DNA of 9,988 nt from Bacteroidaceae bacterium. Lineage in GTDB: Bacteria; Bacteroidota; Bacteroidia; Bacteroidales; Bacteroidaceae. The DNA is taken from assembly GCA_900765575.1 (NCBI GenBank), contig CAAFRW010000318.1, positions 1 to 9,988 on the forward strand, in the 5' to 3' direction. Positions 1-5,311 of this stretch are shown here, one piece after another (position 1 is the stretch's first letter; the number at the start of each line of letters is the position of its first letter). The position numbers and the translations under genes are program-made. The notes under the pieces are model-generated. The model did no database searches and was not told where the DNA came from. It saw only the letters and a program-made list of their open reading frames with translations.

Positions 1-152
1 AAAATTTATGTAATAAATTGTAATACATAAACTTAATTACTATTTTCTTTTCACTTCAAAAAATAAAATACTACAGAGTATCTTTATTCTTCAAGAAATG
101 AGAAAACAGCAGTCAGGATAAAATAGAAATGTTTGCTTTTTTATAAATACTT

Positions 153-168
153 TGGCATAGTTTTTGCT
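153..168 (+). promoter_or_regulatory. Candidate sigma-54 (RpoN) promoter, -24/-12 type
   Basis: The bases read TGGCATAGTTTTTGCT. This matches the sigma-54 consensus TGGCAC(G)-N4-TTGCW, with GG at 154-155 and GC at 166-167 in the exact 12-base register. Only the less conserved sixth base (T for C) and the seventh differ. The predicted transcript would begin near 179 and run into the hairpin at 202-260, with no gene behind it. Bacteroidales do encode RpoN, so the site is plausible, but a single match in AT-rich DNA can arise by chance. Confidence 0.4.
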
Positions 169-201
169 CATTATATTTCAGAGAGCAAAAAGCATCAAAG
201 A

Positions 202-260
202 AAGTCCCCTTATTTTTACTTCTTTATTTAAGTAGTCGGGAAGTAGAAATAAGGGGATTT
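202..260. terminator. Long hairpin, possible bidirectional terminator
   Basis: Bases 202-222 can pair with 240-260, giving a stem of about 21 pairs with two G-U type positions around a 17-base loop. The core is TCCCCTTATTTTTACTTC (205-222) against its near-perfect reverse complement at 240-257. Neither side has a long T tract (plus side TTTCC, minus side CTTTCTTTG), so it is not a textbook intrinsic terminator. It lies 120 bases beyond the stop of the minus-strand DUF3788 operon and about 25 bases after the start expected from the sigma-54-like site. It may end either transcript, or be the body of a short RNA. Confidence 0.5.
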
Positions 261-379
261 CCATACAAAGAGTCAGTTACTCCTCTATCGGTGTATAATT
301 TATGCAAGTTCTTTGTCGAGTGTAGTTTTCAATACGGTTATTTTACATCGCTTCATGTCACCCGTTTTTATTCTTTACA

Positions 380-796
380 CTATTTACACTTCATTTTATA
401 TTCGATAATCTTCTCCACATCACCAAGTAACGAGTTATCCCGAATTTCAAGAATCAGAGGTATTAATTTCCCTGTTACTTTTTGCTGTTTAAAATCCTCT
501 TTAATAGAAGAGGCTATTTCGAGCTCGTCTACTCCGGATTTTGTTTTTTCGGTAAAGAAGAAGGATAGTTTGAAACAATCTTCCCATACCGACAGCCACA
601 ATACGGTTTTCTTTTTGTACTGAACCTTACAAAGCCAACTCTTCCCATCTTTATAATAATTCCATTCCGATAGAATGCCATGCCTGTCAAACATTCCCAT
701 CAAAAAGTCGAAGTGGACATAATTATCACCTAAGACTGTTTGAAGAAGTTCGGGAGTTGGTGAAAGCTGAGGATTATTTAATACTTGCTGCCCCAT
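380..796 (-). CDS. DUF3788 family protein
   Basis: A 138-residue protein resembling the DUF3788 family, which is common in gut Bacteroidales and Clostridia and has no established function. The family signature is the stretch around residues 45-82: a W near 45, then YYKDGKSWLCKV, KKKTVLWLSV and a following FFFTEK strand. There is no signal peptide or membrane segment, so it is probably cytosolic. The length is usual for the family. The ATG at 796 lies only 3 bases after the TAA stop of the DJ-1/PfpI gene, so the two are surely cotranscribed and perhaps translationally coupled, as no strong separate ribosome binding site is visible. It is the last gene of a three-gene operon that starts at 2134. 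Family assignment is firm; the role is unknown. Confidence 0.85.
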   Translation of the reverse strand: MGQQVLNNPQLSPTPELLQTVLGDNYVHFDFLMGMFDRHGILSEWNYYKDGKSWLCKVQYKKKTVLWLSVWEDCFKLSFFFTEKTKSGVDELEIASSIKEDFKQQKVTGKLIPLILEIRDNSLLGDVEKIIEYKMKCK

Positions 797-799
797 AAT

Positions 800-1408
800 T
801 TATTCGACTTCAGGAGCTTCCCAAACTCCGGTTTTATTCATCCGATAACTCTTTTCTATTTTCTTCGGAGAATCAGCGTCCAAAGCATAGAGAATTTCAC
901 GACAGAATTCCAACGCACCAAATCCGTTAGCAGTAACAATATTTCCGTCTCTAACTGCAGGTTGATTGATGTAATGAAGTTCACCCGTATAATTGGCTCC
1001 CGCATATTCTTTCAGATAGTCCAGTCCATTACTGGTGTGGTTCACTCCATTAAGAAATCCGTGCATCCCTAAAAAGACAGAAGCATTACAGATTCCGGCA
1101 ACCAATTTATGATTCTCTATTGCTGTTTTAACTAAAGGAACAAGTAATCCGGCTTCCGGGGTAAACCACCTCATACCTCCTATTAACACTAATCCGGCAT
1201 AATCGGCCGGAATATCATTGATATCGTAGTCGGGCAGCACTCTAAACCCGCCACATGATACGACAAGTTCTTTCGTTATGGAAACTGTTTTTACCATGTA
1301 TTTACTTTCACTTCCAGGTTCCACTCCACATTGCAGATTGGAAGCAATATAAGCTCCTTCCCAATCGGCAAACTCATTGAGCAATACAAATAGAATTTCT
1401 TGTTTCAT
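800..1408 (-). CDS. DJ-1/PfpI family protein (class I glutamine amidotransferase-like)
   Basis: A 202-residue single-domain protein of the DJ-1/PfpI/ThiJ superfamily. Visible signatures are an N-terminal strand and DWE (residues 15-17), whose Glu17 is the acidic partner usual in this family, the LIGG turn (75-78), and the nucleophile elbow VAGICNAS with Cys107. A later GFGALEF stretch (162-168) is also typical. Members act as glyoxalases, chaperones, cysteine hydrolases or redox sensors; which applies here cannot be told from sequence. The protein looks cytosolic. The ATG at 1408 is preceded by an A/G-rich binding site (AAGAAAG). It lies 45 bases after the flavin/zinc-ribbon gene and 3 bases before the DUF3788 gene, so it is the middle gene of that operon. 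The context suggests a small-molecule or electrophile stress response; this is inference. Confidence 0.87.
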   Translation of the reverse strand: MKQEILFVLLNEFADWEGAYIASNLQCGVEPGSESKYMVKTVSITKELVVSCGGFRVLPDYDINDIPADYAGLVLIGGMRWFTPEAGLLVPLVKTAIENHKLVAGICNASVFLGMHGFLNGVNHTSNGLDYLKEYAGANYTGELHYINQPAVRDGNIVTANGFGALEFCREILYALDADSPKKIEKSYRMNKTGVWEAPEVE

Positions 1409-1453
1409 TTCTTTCTTGTTTTTTATTTAGTATAGTCGCCTGAAAGAGTTCAC

Positions 1454-2134
1454 TTATTTCGCCGTTTTCCAACGTTTAAGATTCGGAAAATATTTCTTCA
1501 TTCCGGCTATCGCTTCTTCCTTCGATAACTGTACAGGACTATCCTTATTAAATTCATCAAGGAATTGGGCACAATGTTCAATCATCTCATCCATTGTACA
1601 ATTGGAAGTAAACTCGCCCTCTTTATAGCAATAGCAACAATACTCATGGTTCGGCGAGCCATCTTTATTAGTTCCGAATTGCTCGGCAGTTTGCAACGGC
1701 ATACCGCAACTTTGACAGAACAGATTCATGTACTTATTATCTTTTACAAAGACGCCATCAATCCAATAAGTAACCGATTTCGGCGTAAATTTAAGCACGC
1801 AATATTCCGGGTCTTCTACTCCGCCAAAGAAATGCTCTGCCATCCAATCGCTCCAAAGCGAACGTTTCACGGCTTCATCCGAAACAATCTCCATTTCACC
1901 TGTGTATACAATACTGTTTCCACCTTCTACAATAGAAACACCCGCCTTGGGATTCGCTTTAAAATGAAGTGTTTTCGCTGAGCTCGTTCCGGTTGAAACA
2001 TAAATTGCTCCGTCTTCATCTTTAAGTTTTGACATCGCTACCGGACGGGGATATCCGTTCTCGTCGATAGATGCCACTGTAATAACCTGTGCCGCTGCGA
2101 CCATTTGTGCCGCTTTTTCTTCTACATTCTTCAT
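1454..2134 (-). CDS. Pyridoxamine 5'-phosphate oxidase-like flavin-binding protein fused to a zinc ribbon
   Basis: Residues 1 to about 135 (226-residue form) form a split-barrel domain of the pyridoxamine-phosphate-oxidase/general-stress-protein-26 type, which binds FMN or a related cofactor. Signatures include TVASIDENGYPRPVAM, IYVSTGTSSAKTLHFKANP and a late strand YCVLKFTPKSVTYWIDG. Residues about 137-226 match the putative zinc-ribbon domain PF12674: paired cysteines C140-x-x-C143 and C166-x-x-C169, the FGTNKDGSPN turn and TMDEMIEHC. The frame is open to an ATG at 2167, but the ATG at 2134 is preferred: it has the A-rich site AATAAAGAT before it, the domain starts at once, and the upstream candidate -7 element would place the transcript start between the two ATGs. 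It heads the operon with the DJ-1 and DUF3788 genes, 67 bases after the araC gene. The substrate is unknown. Confidence 0.85.
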   Translation of the reverse strand: MKNVEEKAAQMVAAAQVITVASIDENGYPRPVAMSKLKDEDGAIYVSTGTSSAKTLHFKANPKAGVSIVEGGNSIVYTGEMEIVSDEAVKRSLWSDWMAEHFFGGVEDPEYCVLKFTPKSVTYWIDGVFVKDNKYMNLFCQSCGMPLQTAEQFGTNKDGSPNHEYCCYCYKEGEFTSNCTMDEMIEHCAQFLDEFNKDSPVQLSKEEAIAGMKKYFPNLKRWKTAK

Positions 2135-2152
2135 ATTATCTTTATTTTTTTG

Positions 2153-2160
2153 TAAAGGTA
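2153..2160 (-). promoter_or_regulatory. Candidate -7 promoter element of the flavin/zinc-ribbon operon
   Basis: On the minus strand the bases are TACCTTTA, seven of eight matches to the Bacteroidales -7 consensus TAnnTTTG. No TTTG-like -33 element is present 19-21 bases upstream; instead the GTCGTTTTTTTAC box lies 24 bases away. The predicted transcript starts close to 2147, giving a short leader before the ATG at 2134. Confidence 0.45.
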
Positions 2161-2184
2161 AAAACATAATCTCATTAAGTTAGT

Positions 2185-2197
2185 GTAAAAAAACGAC
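2185..2197 (-). promoter_or_regulatory. Regulatory box A (GTCGTTTTTTTAC), first of three
   Basis: The minus-strand bases are GTCGTTTTTTTAC. The box begins 4 bases after the araC stop (2202-2204) and ends 24 bases before the candidate -7 element of the downstream operon. Nearly identical 13-base boxes lie at 3665-3677 and 4511-4523 in the same position relative to their -7 elements. The position fits an activator contacting RNA polymerase in place of a -33 element; the AraC protein encoded just upstream is the obvious candidate. Confidence 0.6.
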
Positions 2198-2201
2198 TTT
2201 A

Positions 2202-2954
2202 TCACCTGAAGCCGGAAGGCGCACTCCCCGACAAAGTTTTAAAATCCTTAATCAGATGAGCCAAATCGTAGTAACCACAATCGATAGCTGTTGAAAACAA
2301 ACTGCTTTCACCATGGTTCTTTAAATAGTTACAAGTATGCTGAAACTTAACCACTTTACTGAATGTTTTGGGTGATATGCCTACAGCCGTTTTGAATTTC
2401 CGTTCAAAATGCCGTACAGACAGGCAACTTTTTGCGGCAACTTCATTCAACGGCAATAATCCGTTGGATTGCCGAATTAAATCGATAGCATACACAATCC
2501 GCGCTTCCGGTAAGAAAAGATATTTTAGTTTCTGAACAAAGTAAGAATCAATATGCCGAATCACTTCAAGCATCGTTTTCTTTTCGGGAAGGTCTGCATA
2601 AAAGGACTCATCAAAAAGAGTTTCCACCAAAGTCAAATCAATCCGTTTATCCGTAAACTCATCAATCGACACCTGACAAAAAGTGGTAAATCCGGCAGGG
2701 CGAAAACGAATTCCAACCAAACAAACATCCTTTACATAAGAGCCATTAAAAAAGGTTGTCATCGTTCCAACAATGTTCGGTCGAAACGGATTTAATCCTA
2801 AATGGGGCGATTCAGTCAGTGAGATAACAATATCCACACATCCGTCGGGAAGAACCCGATGAGACTCCTCCCGCTCCTCAAACCCGTGAGCAGTCCAATA
2901 GGTTTCTATATAGGGAGTAAGTAGCGTATCCGGTTTAAACTCTCTGTATATCAT
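2202..2954 (-). CDS. AraC-family transcriptional regulator (DUF6597-type N-terminal domain)
   Basis: A 250-residue DNA-binding regulator. The N-terminal part (about 1-95) has the DUF6597 pattern: FKPDTLLTPYIETYW (6-20), RVLPDGCVDIVISL (33-46) and VGIRFRPAGF (80-89). The C-terminal AraC/XylS domain (about 153-250) has a first helix-turn-helix with NEVAAKSCLSVRHFERKF and a second with AIDCGYYDLAHLIKDFK, ending at the usual GSAP-GFR. The ligand is unknown. The ATG at 2954 is the first possible one, because an in-frame TAA lies 12 bases upstream and the DUF6597 pattern starts within the first residues. A perfect TAACTTTG promoter element lies only 4 bases before it. The gene immediately precedes the flavin/zinc-ribbon operon and a copy of the shared box, which suggests it controls that operon. 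Confidence 0.9.
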   Translation of the reverse strand: MIYREFKPDTLLTPYIETYWTAHGFEEREESHRVLPDGCVDIVISLTESPHLGLNPFRPNIVGTMTTFFNGSYVKDVCLVGIRFRPAGFTTFCQVSIDEFTDKRIDLTLVETLFDESFYADLPEKKTMLEVIRHIDSYFVQKLKYLFLPEARIVYAIDLIRQSNGLLPLNEVAAKSCLSVRHFERKFKTAVGISPKTFSKVVKFQHTCNYLKNHGESSLFSTAIDCGYYDLAHLIKDFKTLSGSAPSGFR

Positions 2955-2958
2955 ATTA

Positions 2959-2989
2959 CAAAGTTAATCCAAACAATCCGTTCTGCAAT
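2959..2989 (-). promoter_or_regulatory. Promoter of the first araC gene
   Basis: On the minus strand a perfect -7 element TAACTTTG covers 2966-2959. An ATTG at 2989-2986 (three of four matches to the -33 TTTG) stands 19 bases upstream, which is the usual spacing. The -7 element ends 4 bases before the ATG, so transcription should start at or next to the start codon. A degenerate version of the shared box (AAATGT at 3007-3002, then CCCTTTCTC to 2990) sits at the same distance as at the other promoters. Confidence 0.6.
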
Positions 2990-3222
2990 GAGAAAGGGAT
3001 TACATTTTAGTGAATGCTAACATTCGCCATCGCAACACAGAGCAGACACCCCTCCTACTACCCAAATCTGTAAGCAATCCTATTTTATATAGGAAACGGC
3101 ATAAAGAGAAACCCCGATTTGCAGATAATGCTTGAAGAGCTTAGATACAAATATTCCCCTATTTTTACCGAACAGCAATAAATAAATTTAATTAGGAATT
3201 CGTCATCGTCCTACAAATATCC

Positions 3223-3597
3223 CTACTTATCTGCATAAAGACCAAGTGTATTCCCTTCGCTATCCAGAAACATAGCAAAATATCCCATCCCTTCCGCCTC
3301 GATTTTTGTTTTGGGACGAATGGTTTTACCACCGTTTGAGATAATACGTTCAAGTGTAGCCTCTATGCTTTCAACATTCAAGCTGACCAACACGCCATCT
3401 TTTGAAGAATAAAAATCAGCCGCCCACGAAATGGCTACATTCGGTTCGGTTGAGAAGTCTGAAAAGAAAGCCATTTTTTCAGTTTCACAACTGTCGCACA
3501 CAGTTAGTTTAATAGCCATTATCGCTTCGTAAAACTTAACGGCACGATTAAAGTCCGTTACAGGAATCTCAATTAATTTAACCAGATTTTTCATCAT
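3223..3597 (-). CDS. VOC family (glyoxalase/bleomycin-resistance fold) protein
   Basis: A 124-residue protein with the vicinal-oxygen-chelate fold. It starts LVKLIEIPVTDFNRAVKFYEAIM, the standard first beta-alpha unit, and ends AMFLDSEGNTLGLYA, the standard last strands; the middle carries VSLNVESIEATLERIISNGG. The family includes glyoxalases, dioxygenases and drug-binding proteins. There is no histidine anywhere in the protein, so the classical His/Glu metal site of glyoxalase I is absent and metal-dependent catalysis of that kind is unlikely; a C34-x-x-C37 pair is present. The frame is open to a TTG at 3660, but ATG codons at 3597 and 3594 follow an A-rich binding site (AAAAGAAA) and fit the domain start. 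The gene has its own promoter (3634-3641) and a copy of the shared box, 80 bases after the second araC gene. Confidence 0.88.
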   Translation of the reverse strand: MMKNLVKLIEIPVTDFNRAVKFYEAIMAIKLTVCDSCETEKMAFFSDFSTEPNVAISWAADFYSSKDGVLVSLNVESIEATLERIISNGGKTIRPKTKIEAEGMGYFAMFLDSEGNTLGLYADK

Positions 3598-3633
3598 TTT
3601 TTCTTTTAATGTTTTATGTCTTATTGACAGCAG

Positions 3634-3641
3634 CAAAGATA
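3634..3641 (-). promoter_or_regulatory. -7 promoter element of the VOC gene
   Basis: The minus-strand bases TATCTTTG match TAnnTTTG fully. There is no TTTG at the -33 spacing; box B (3665-3677) ends 23 bases upstream instead. The transcript would start near 3628 with a leader of about 30 bases. An inverted AAGTCG/CGACTT pair (3644-3649 and 3674-3679) also links the promoter spacer with the box. Confidence 0.6.
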
Positions 3642-3664
3642 TGAAGTCGCAAACAGGCAAACTT

Positions 3665-3677
3665 GGAAAAAAACGAC
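3665..3677 (-). promoter_or_regulatory. Regulatory box B (GTCGTTTTTTTCC)
   Basis: On the minus strand the box GTCGTTTTTTTCC begins on the base directly after the TAA stop of the second araC gene (3678-3680) and ends 23 bases before the VOC gene's -7 element. It differs from box A at one position. The tight packing against the stop codon makes a coding explanation impossible for the box itself. Confidence 0.6.
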
Positions 3678-4472
3678 TTAAAGCGAAAAATAATCGGAGT
3701 AAGGAGCGCAGATAGCTACATACTGGCTTGGAGTGTAACCCGAGAACAGCTTGAACTCGTTAGTCATGTGGGCCTGGTCATAGTATCCGCATTCGTGAGC
3801 AAGAGTCGTAAAATTCATCGACGGGTTCTTTTGCAAGGTATAAAGTGCCCTATGGAATCGAACTATCCGCATAAACTCCTTTGGAGTTGCACCCACATGT
3901 TCGGAAAAAATTCGTTGAAACTGCTTTTTACTCAAAGCCACCGTATCCGCAAGTTCCGAAACTGAAAGACCTTCAAGAGAAAGGTTTATCGCATTCACAG
4001 CTACCGCCATTCGTTTATAGTTATACTCCTTAAACGGATTTAAGCGACTAAGTAAGAAGGATTCAATTAAACGGATGCAAACTTTGTCATCCACCGTATT
4101 GAGAATCTTATCCTCCAAATCTTTCAATGAAGCAATATTTAAATCATCAGCCGAAACAATCTGATTAGATAGTTCACAAAGAGGCATTTCAAAGAAAGCC
4201 TTTGCACCAAACGGATGAAACACAACAGCTATCATATGAACCCTTCCGGTTGGAATTAAATCGGCAAACGAAAACGATTGACCGGAAAGCGAAGTTCTCG
4301 GAAAAATCCGGTCACCACACTTCATCGGACAGTTTCGATGAAATAATAGTTCAATGTTTCCAGTCGGGATTACCCGTTGGAAGTTAACAACATCATCACT
4401 CTCCAACAACCAGTAGTGCTTGACATAAGGGGCAAGCACAGCAGAAGGTTGTATGACACAAAAGCGTTCCAT
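3678..4472 (-). CDS. AraC-family transcriptional regulator (second, DUF6597-like)
   Basis: A 264-residue regulator of the same architecture as the one at 2202-2954 but clearly diverged from it. The N-terminal domain has LAPYVKHYWLLES (13-25), RVIPTGNIELLFH (33-45) and MIAVVFHPFGAKAFF (80-94). The AraC domain (about 150-250) has LSVSELADTVALSKKQFQRIF as the first helix-turn-helix and LAHECGYYDQAHMTNEFKLFSGYTP as the second. A tail of about 14 residues follows. The ATG at 4472 is the first ATG in frame; an in-frame TAA lies 15 bases upstream. A perfect TAACTTTG lies 7 bases before the ATG and a shared box (4511-4523) lies further upstream, suggesting autoregulation or control by the sister regulator. 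The VOC gene follows on the same strand and is the likely target. The inducer is unknown. Confidence 0.9.
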   Translation of the reverse strand: MERFCVIQPSAVLAPYVKHYWLLESDDVVNFQRVIPTGNIELLFHRNCPMKCGDRIFPRTSLSGQSFSFADLIPTGRVHMIAVVFHPFGAKAFFEMPLCELSNQIVSADDLNIASLKDLEDKILNTVDDKVCIRLIESFLLSRLNPFKEYNYKRMAVAVNAINLSLEGLSVSELADTVALSKKQFQRIFSEHVGATPKEFMRIVRFHRALYTLQKNPSMNFTTLAHECGYYDQAHMTNEFKLFSGYTPSQYVAICAPYSDYFSL

Positions 4473-4479
4473 CAGGATA

Positions 4480-4487
4480 CAAAGTTA
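4480..4487 (-). promoter_or_regulatory. -7 promoter element of the second araC gene
   Basis: The minus-strand bases TAACTTTG match TAnnTTTG fully. The surrounding TTAACTTTGTA is identical to that before the first araC gene. No -33 TTTG is present at the usual spacing; box C (4511-4523) ends 23 bases upstream. Only 7 bases separate the element from the ATG, so the mRNA would have almost no leader. Confidence 0.6.
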
Positions 4488-4510
4488 ATTCATCCACCAG
4501 CAACTCCCTT

Positions 4511-4523
4511 GTAAAAAAGCGAC
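4511..4523 (-). promoter_or_regulatory. Regulatory box C (GTCGCTTTTTTAC)
   Basis: On the minus strand the box is GTCGCTTTTTTAC, one base different from box A. A second TTGTCG motif lies 12 bases further upstream (TGTCG at 4536-4532), as might suit the two helix-turn-helix units of an AraC protein. The box ends 23 bases before the -7 element of the second araC gene, which points to autoregulation or cross-regulation. Confidence 0.58.
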
Positions 4524-4610
4524 ATTTGTAACGACAAACCAATCCTTAATATATATATCCTACACAAACGCAGCACCTATATTCAATAATGTACTACAAG
4601 TTATTCTTTT

Positions 4611-4626
4611 TGGCATGGATTTTGTT
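4611..4626 (+). promoter_or_regulatory. Weak sigma-54-like site before the small CxCxxC gene
   Basis: The bases TGGCATGGATTTTGTT keep the -24 TGGCA and the 12-base register of sigma-54 promoters, but have TTGT instead of TTGC at -12. The predicted start near 4637 would give a leader of about 86 bases for the gene at 4723. No convincing TAnnTTTG element was found for that gene. This is a low-confidence guess. Confidence 0.18.
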
Positions 4627-4691
4627 TCTTCAATATAAACCTCTAAAAATAATACAATATGGATACATTCAGTTTCAAAAGAGTACAATTA

Positions 4692-4730
4692 TTGTCCATC
4701 CTAATTTTAATACAAAGAGACGATGGACAA
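4692..4730 (+). promoter_or_regulatory. Inverted repeat covering the start codon of the small CxCxxC gene
   Basis: TTGTCCATC at 4692-4700 is the perfect reverse complement of GATGGACAA at 4722-4730. The right arm contains the ATG (4723-4725), and the 21-base loop contains the presumed binding site (AAAGAGA). If folded in the mRNA, the nine-pair stem would occlude the start codon, so it may limit translation. Confidence 0.4.
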
Positions 4731-4998
4731 AAGAAACAAACTTTGGAGACGTGAAAAACAGAAACGAGTATTTAAAGCCCGTATGATTATTTATGCCGCT
4801 TATGGGCATGGAATTTTTGACAAAGAAGGCAATTGGATAGAGCATCCACATTGGTTTGAACTGTCAAAAGATAAATGGTCGCAAGTTTACAAAACAACAG
4901 GAACTCCCTGTAGCTGTTGTATATGTAAAGGAGAGACATATAACCGCAGAGAGTATAAAAAAGAGACATTACGCATTATTAATGAATCATTTGAATAA
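4723..4998 (+). CDS. Small basic protein with a CxCxxC motif, function unknown
   Basis: A 91-residue protein. The N-terminus is strongly basic (MDKRNKLWRREKQKRVFKAR). The middle has GIFDKEGNWIEHPHWFELSKDKW, and the C-terminal third has TPCSCCICKGETYNRREYKKET with Cys63, 65, 66 and 68. The C-x-C-x-x-C followed by basic residues recalls a group of small bacterial proteins ending in 'pCSCxxCg...', perhaps binding a metal or nucleic acid; I recall this pattern only loosely and give no function. There is no signal peptide or membrane helix. Reality is supported by an A/G-rich binding site (AAAGAGA) before the ATG and an intrinsic terminator 89 bases after the stop. It is a single-gene unit, divergent from the second araC gene. 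Transcription start is unclear. Confidence 0.72.
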   Translation: MDKRNKLWRREKQKRVFKARMIIYAAYGHGIFDKEGNWIEHPHWFELSKDKWSQVYKTTGTPCSCCICKGETYNRREYKKETLRIINESFE

Positions 4999-5086
4999 TG
5001 CTCTTCTATGGCAATACGACTCATTGAGTACTAAATCTCAATTTAAAAGAATTGATATTATAGACTCTCTGCCCAAAAATCCTAAT

Positions 5087-5128
5087 AAAGCCGTTTTAGC
5101 CTATAAGTGAGAAACTAAAACGGCTTTT
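5087..5128 (+). terminator. Intrinsic terminator of the small CxCxxC gene
   Basis: AAAGCCGTTTTAG (5087-5099) pairs perfectly with CTAAAACGGCTTT (5115-5127) across a 15-base loop, and the stem runs into TTTTAT. The 13-pair stem with a T-rich end is a convincing rho-independent terminator on the plus strand. It separates the small gene from the dehydrogenase downstream. Confidence 0.85.
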
Positions 5129-5271
5129 ATATCATACTAAAACAATAAATCAGAACATTAGACTTTCTTCCTAAAAGTTTTTTTAACGACCAGTTATATA
5201 TCATAGCAATTAAAATAAAGAATAGAACAGAGTCTTTCATCAACAAGAAGAGAGAAATAATTGAAATTTTC

Positions 5272-5296
5272 TATCTTTGCAATGAATTGATTCATT
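5272..5296 (+). promoter_or_regulatory. Dehydrogenase promoter with adjacent palindrome
   Basis: TATCTTTG at 5272-5279 is a perfect -7 element; no good -33 TTTG is seen 19-21 bases upstream. One base later comes AATGAA-TTGA-TTCATT (5281-5296), a palindrome with perfect 6-base arms that spans the expected start of transcription. It could be an operator for a repressor or a small hairpin at the 5' end of the mRNA. The start codon follows at 5312. Confidence 0.55.
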
Positions 5297-5311
5297 AACA
5301 AAGAAGATTAT

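Larger units (their letters stand above)
1..379. other. AT-rich stretch without a recognisable gene
   Basis: No ORF here has the character of a real gene. The only long reading frame entering it on the plus strand (from 291) runs antisense through the DUF3788 gene and has no recognisable protein signature. The stretch contains an AT-only inverted repeat (8-base arms TTTATGTA at 5-12 and TACATAAA at 24-31), a sigma-54-like promoter (153-168) and a long hairpin (202-260), described separately. It lies beyond the 3' end of the minus-strand DUF3788 operon. Confidence 0.7.
4999..5311. other. Intergenic stretch holding a terminator and the dehydrogenase promoter
   Basis: This 313-base gap contains the terminator of the small CxCxxC gene (5087-5127) and the promoter region of the dehydrogenase gene (5272-5296). 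The part from 5128 to 5260 shows no recognisable gene or structure. The reading frame covering 4856-5110 on the plus strand overlaps the CxCxxC gene and the terminator and looks non-coding. Confidence 0.65.

Noticed and set aside
372..391. Tandem repeat AGTGTAAA twice (minus strand) across the DUF3788 stop
   Set aside because: Two copies of an 8-base AT-rich unit at a gene end; too short to call a functional repeat.
291..623. 110-codon plus-strand reading frame
   Set aside because: It lies antisense to the DUF3788 gene for most of its length, has no binding site or recognisable domain, and its composition is that of a shadow frame.
3078..3094. Inverted repeat TCCTAT/ATAGGA downstream of the VOC gene, and GAATG/CATTC at 3012-3025
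   Set aside because: Short arms without a T tract in AT-rich DNA; expected by chance. No clear terminator was found for the VOC gene.
4589..4786. 65-codon plus-strand frame with a hydrophobic start
   Set aside because: It overlaps the start of the better-supported CxCxxC gene in another frame, has no good binding site, and its second half is low-complexity shadow sequence.
4856..5110. 84-codon plus-strand frame running into the terminator
   Set aside because: It overlaps the CxCxxC gene and ends inside the terminator loop, with no domain or plausible binding site.
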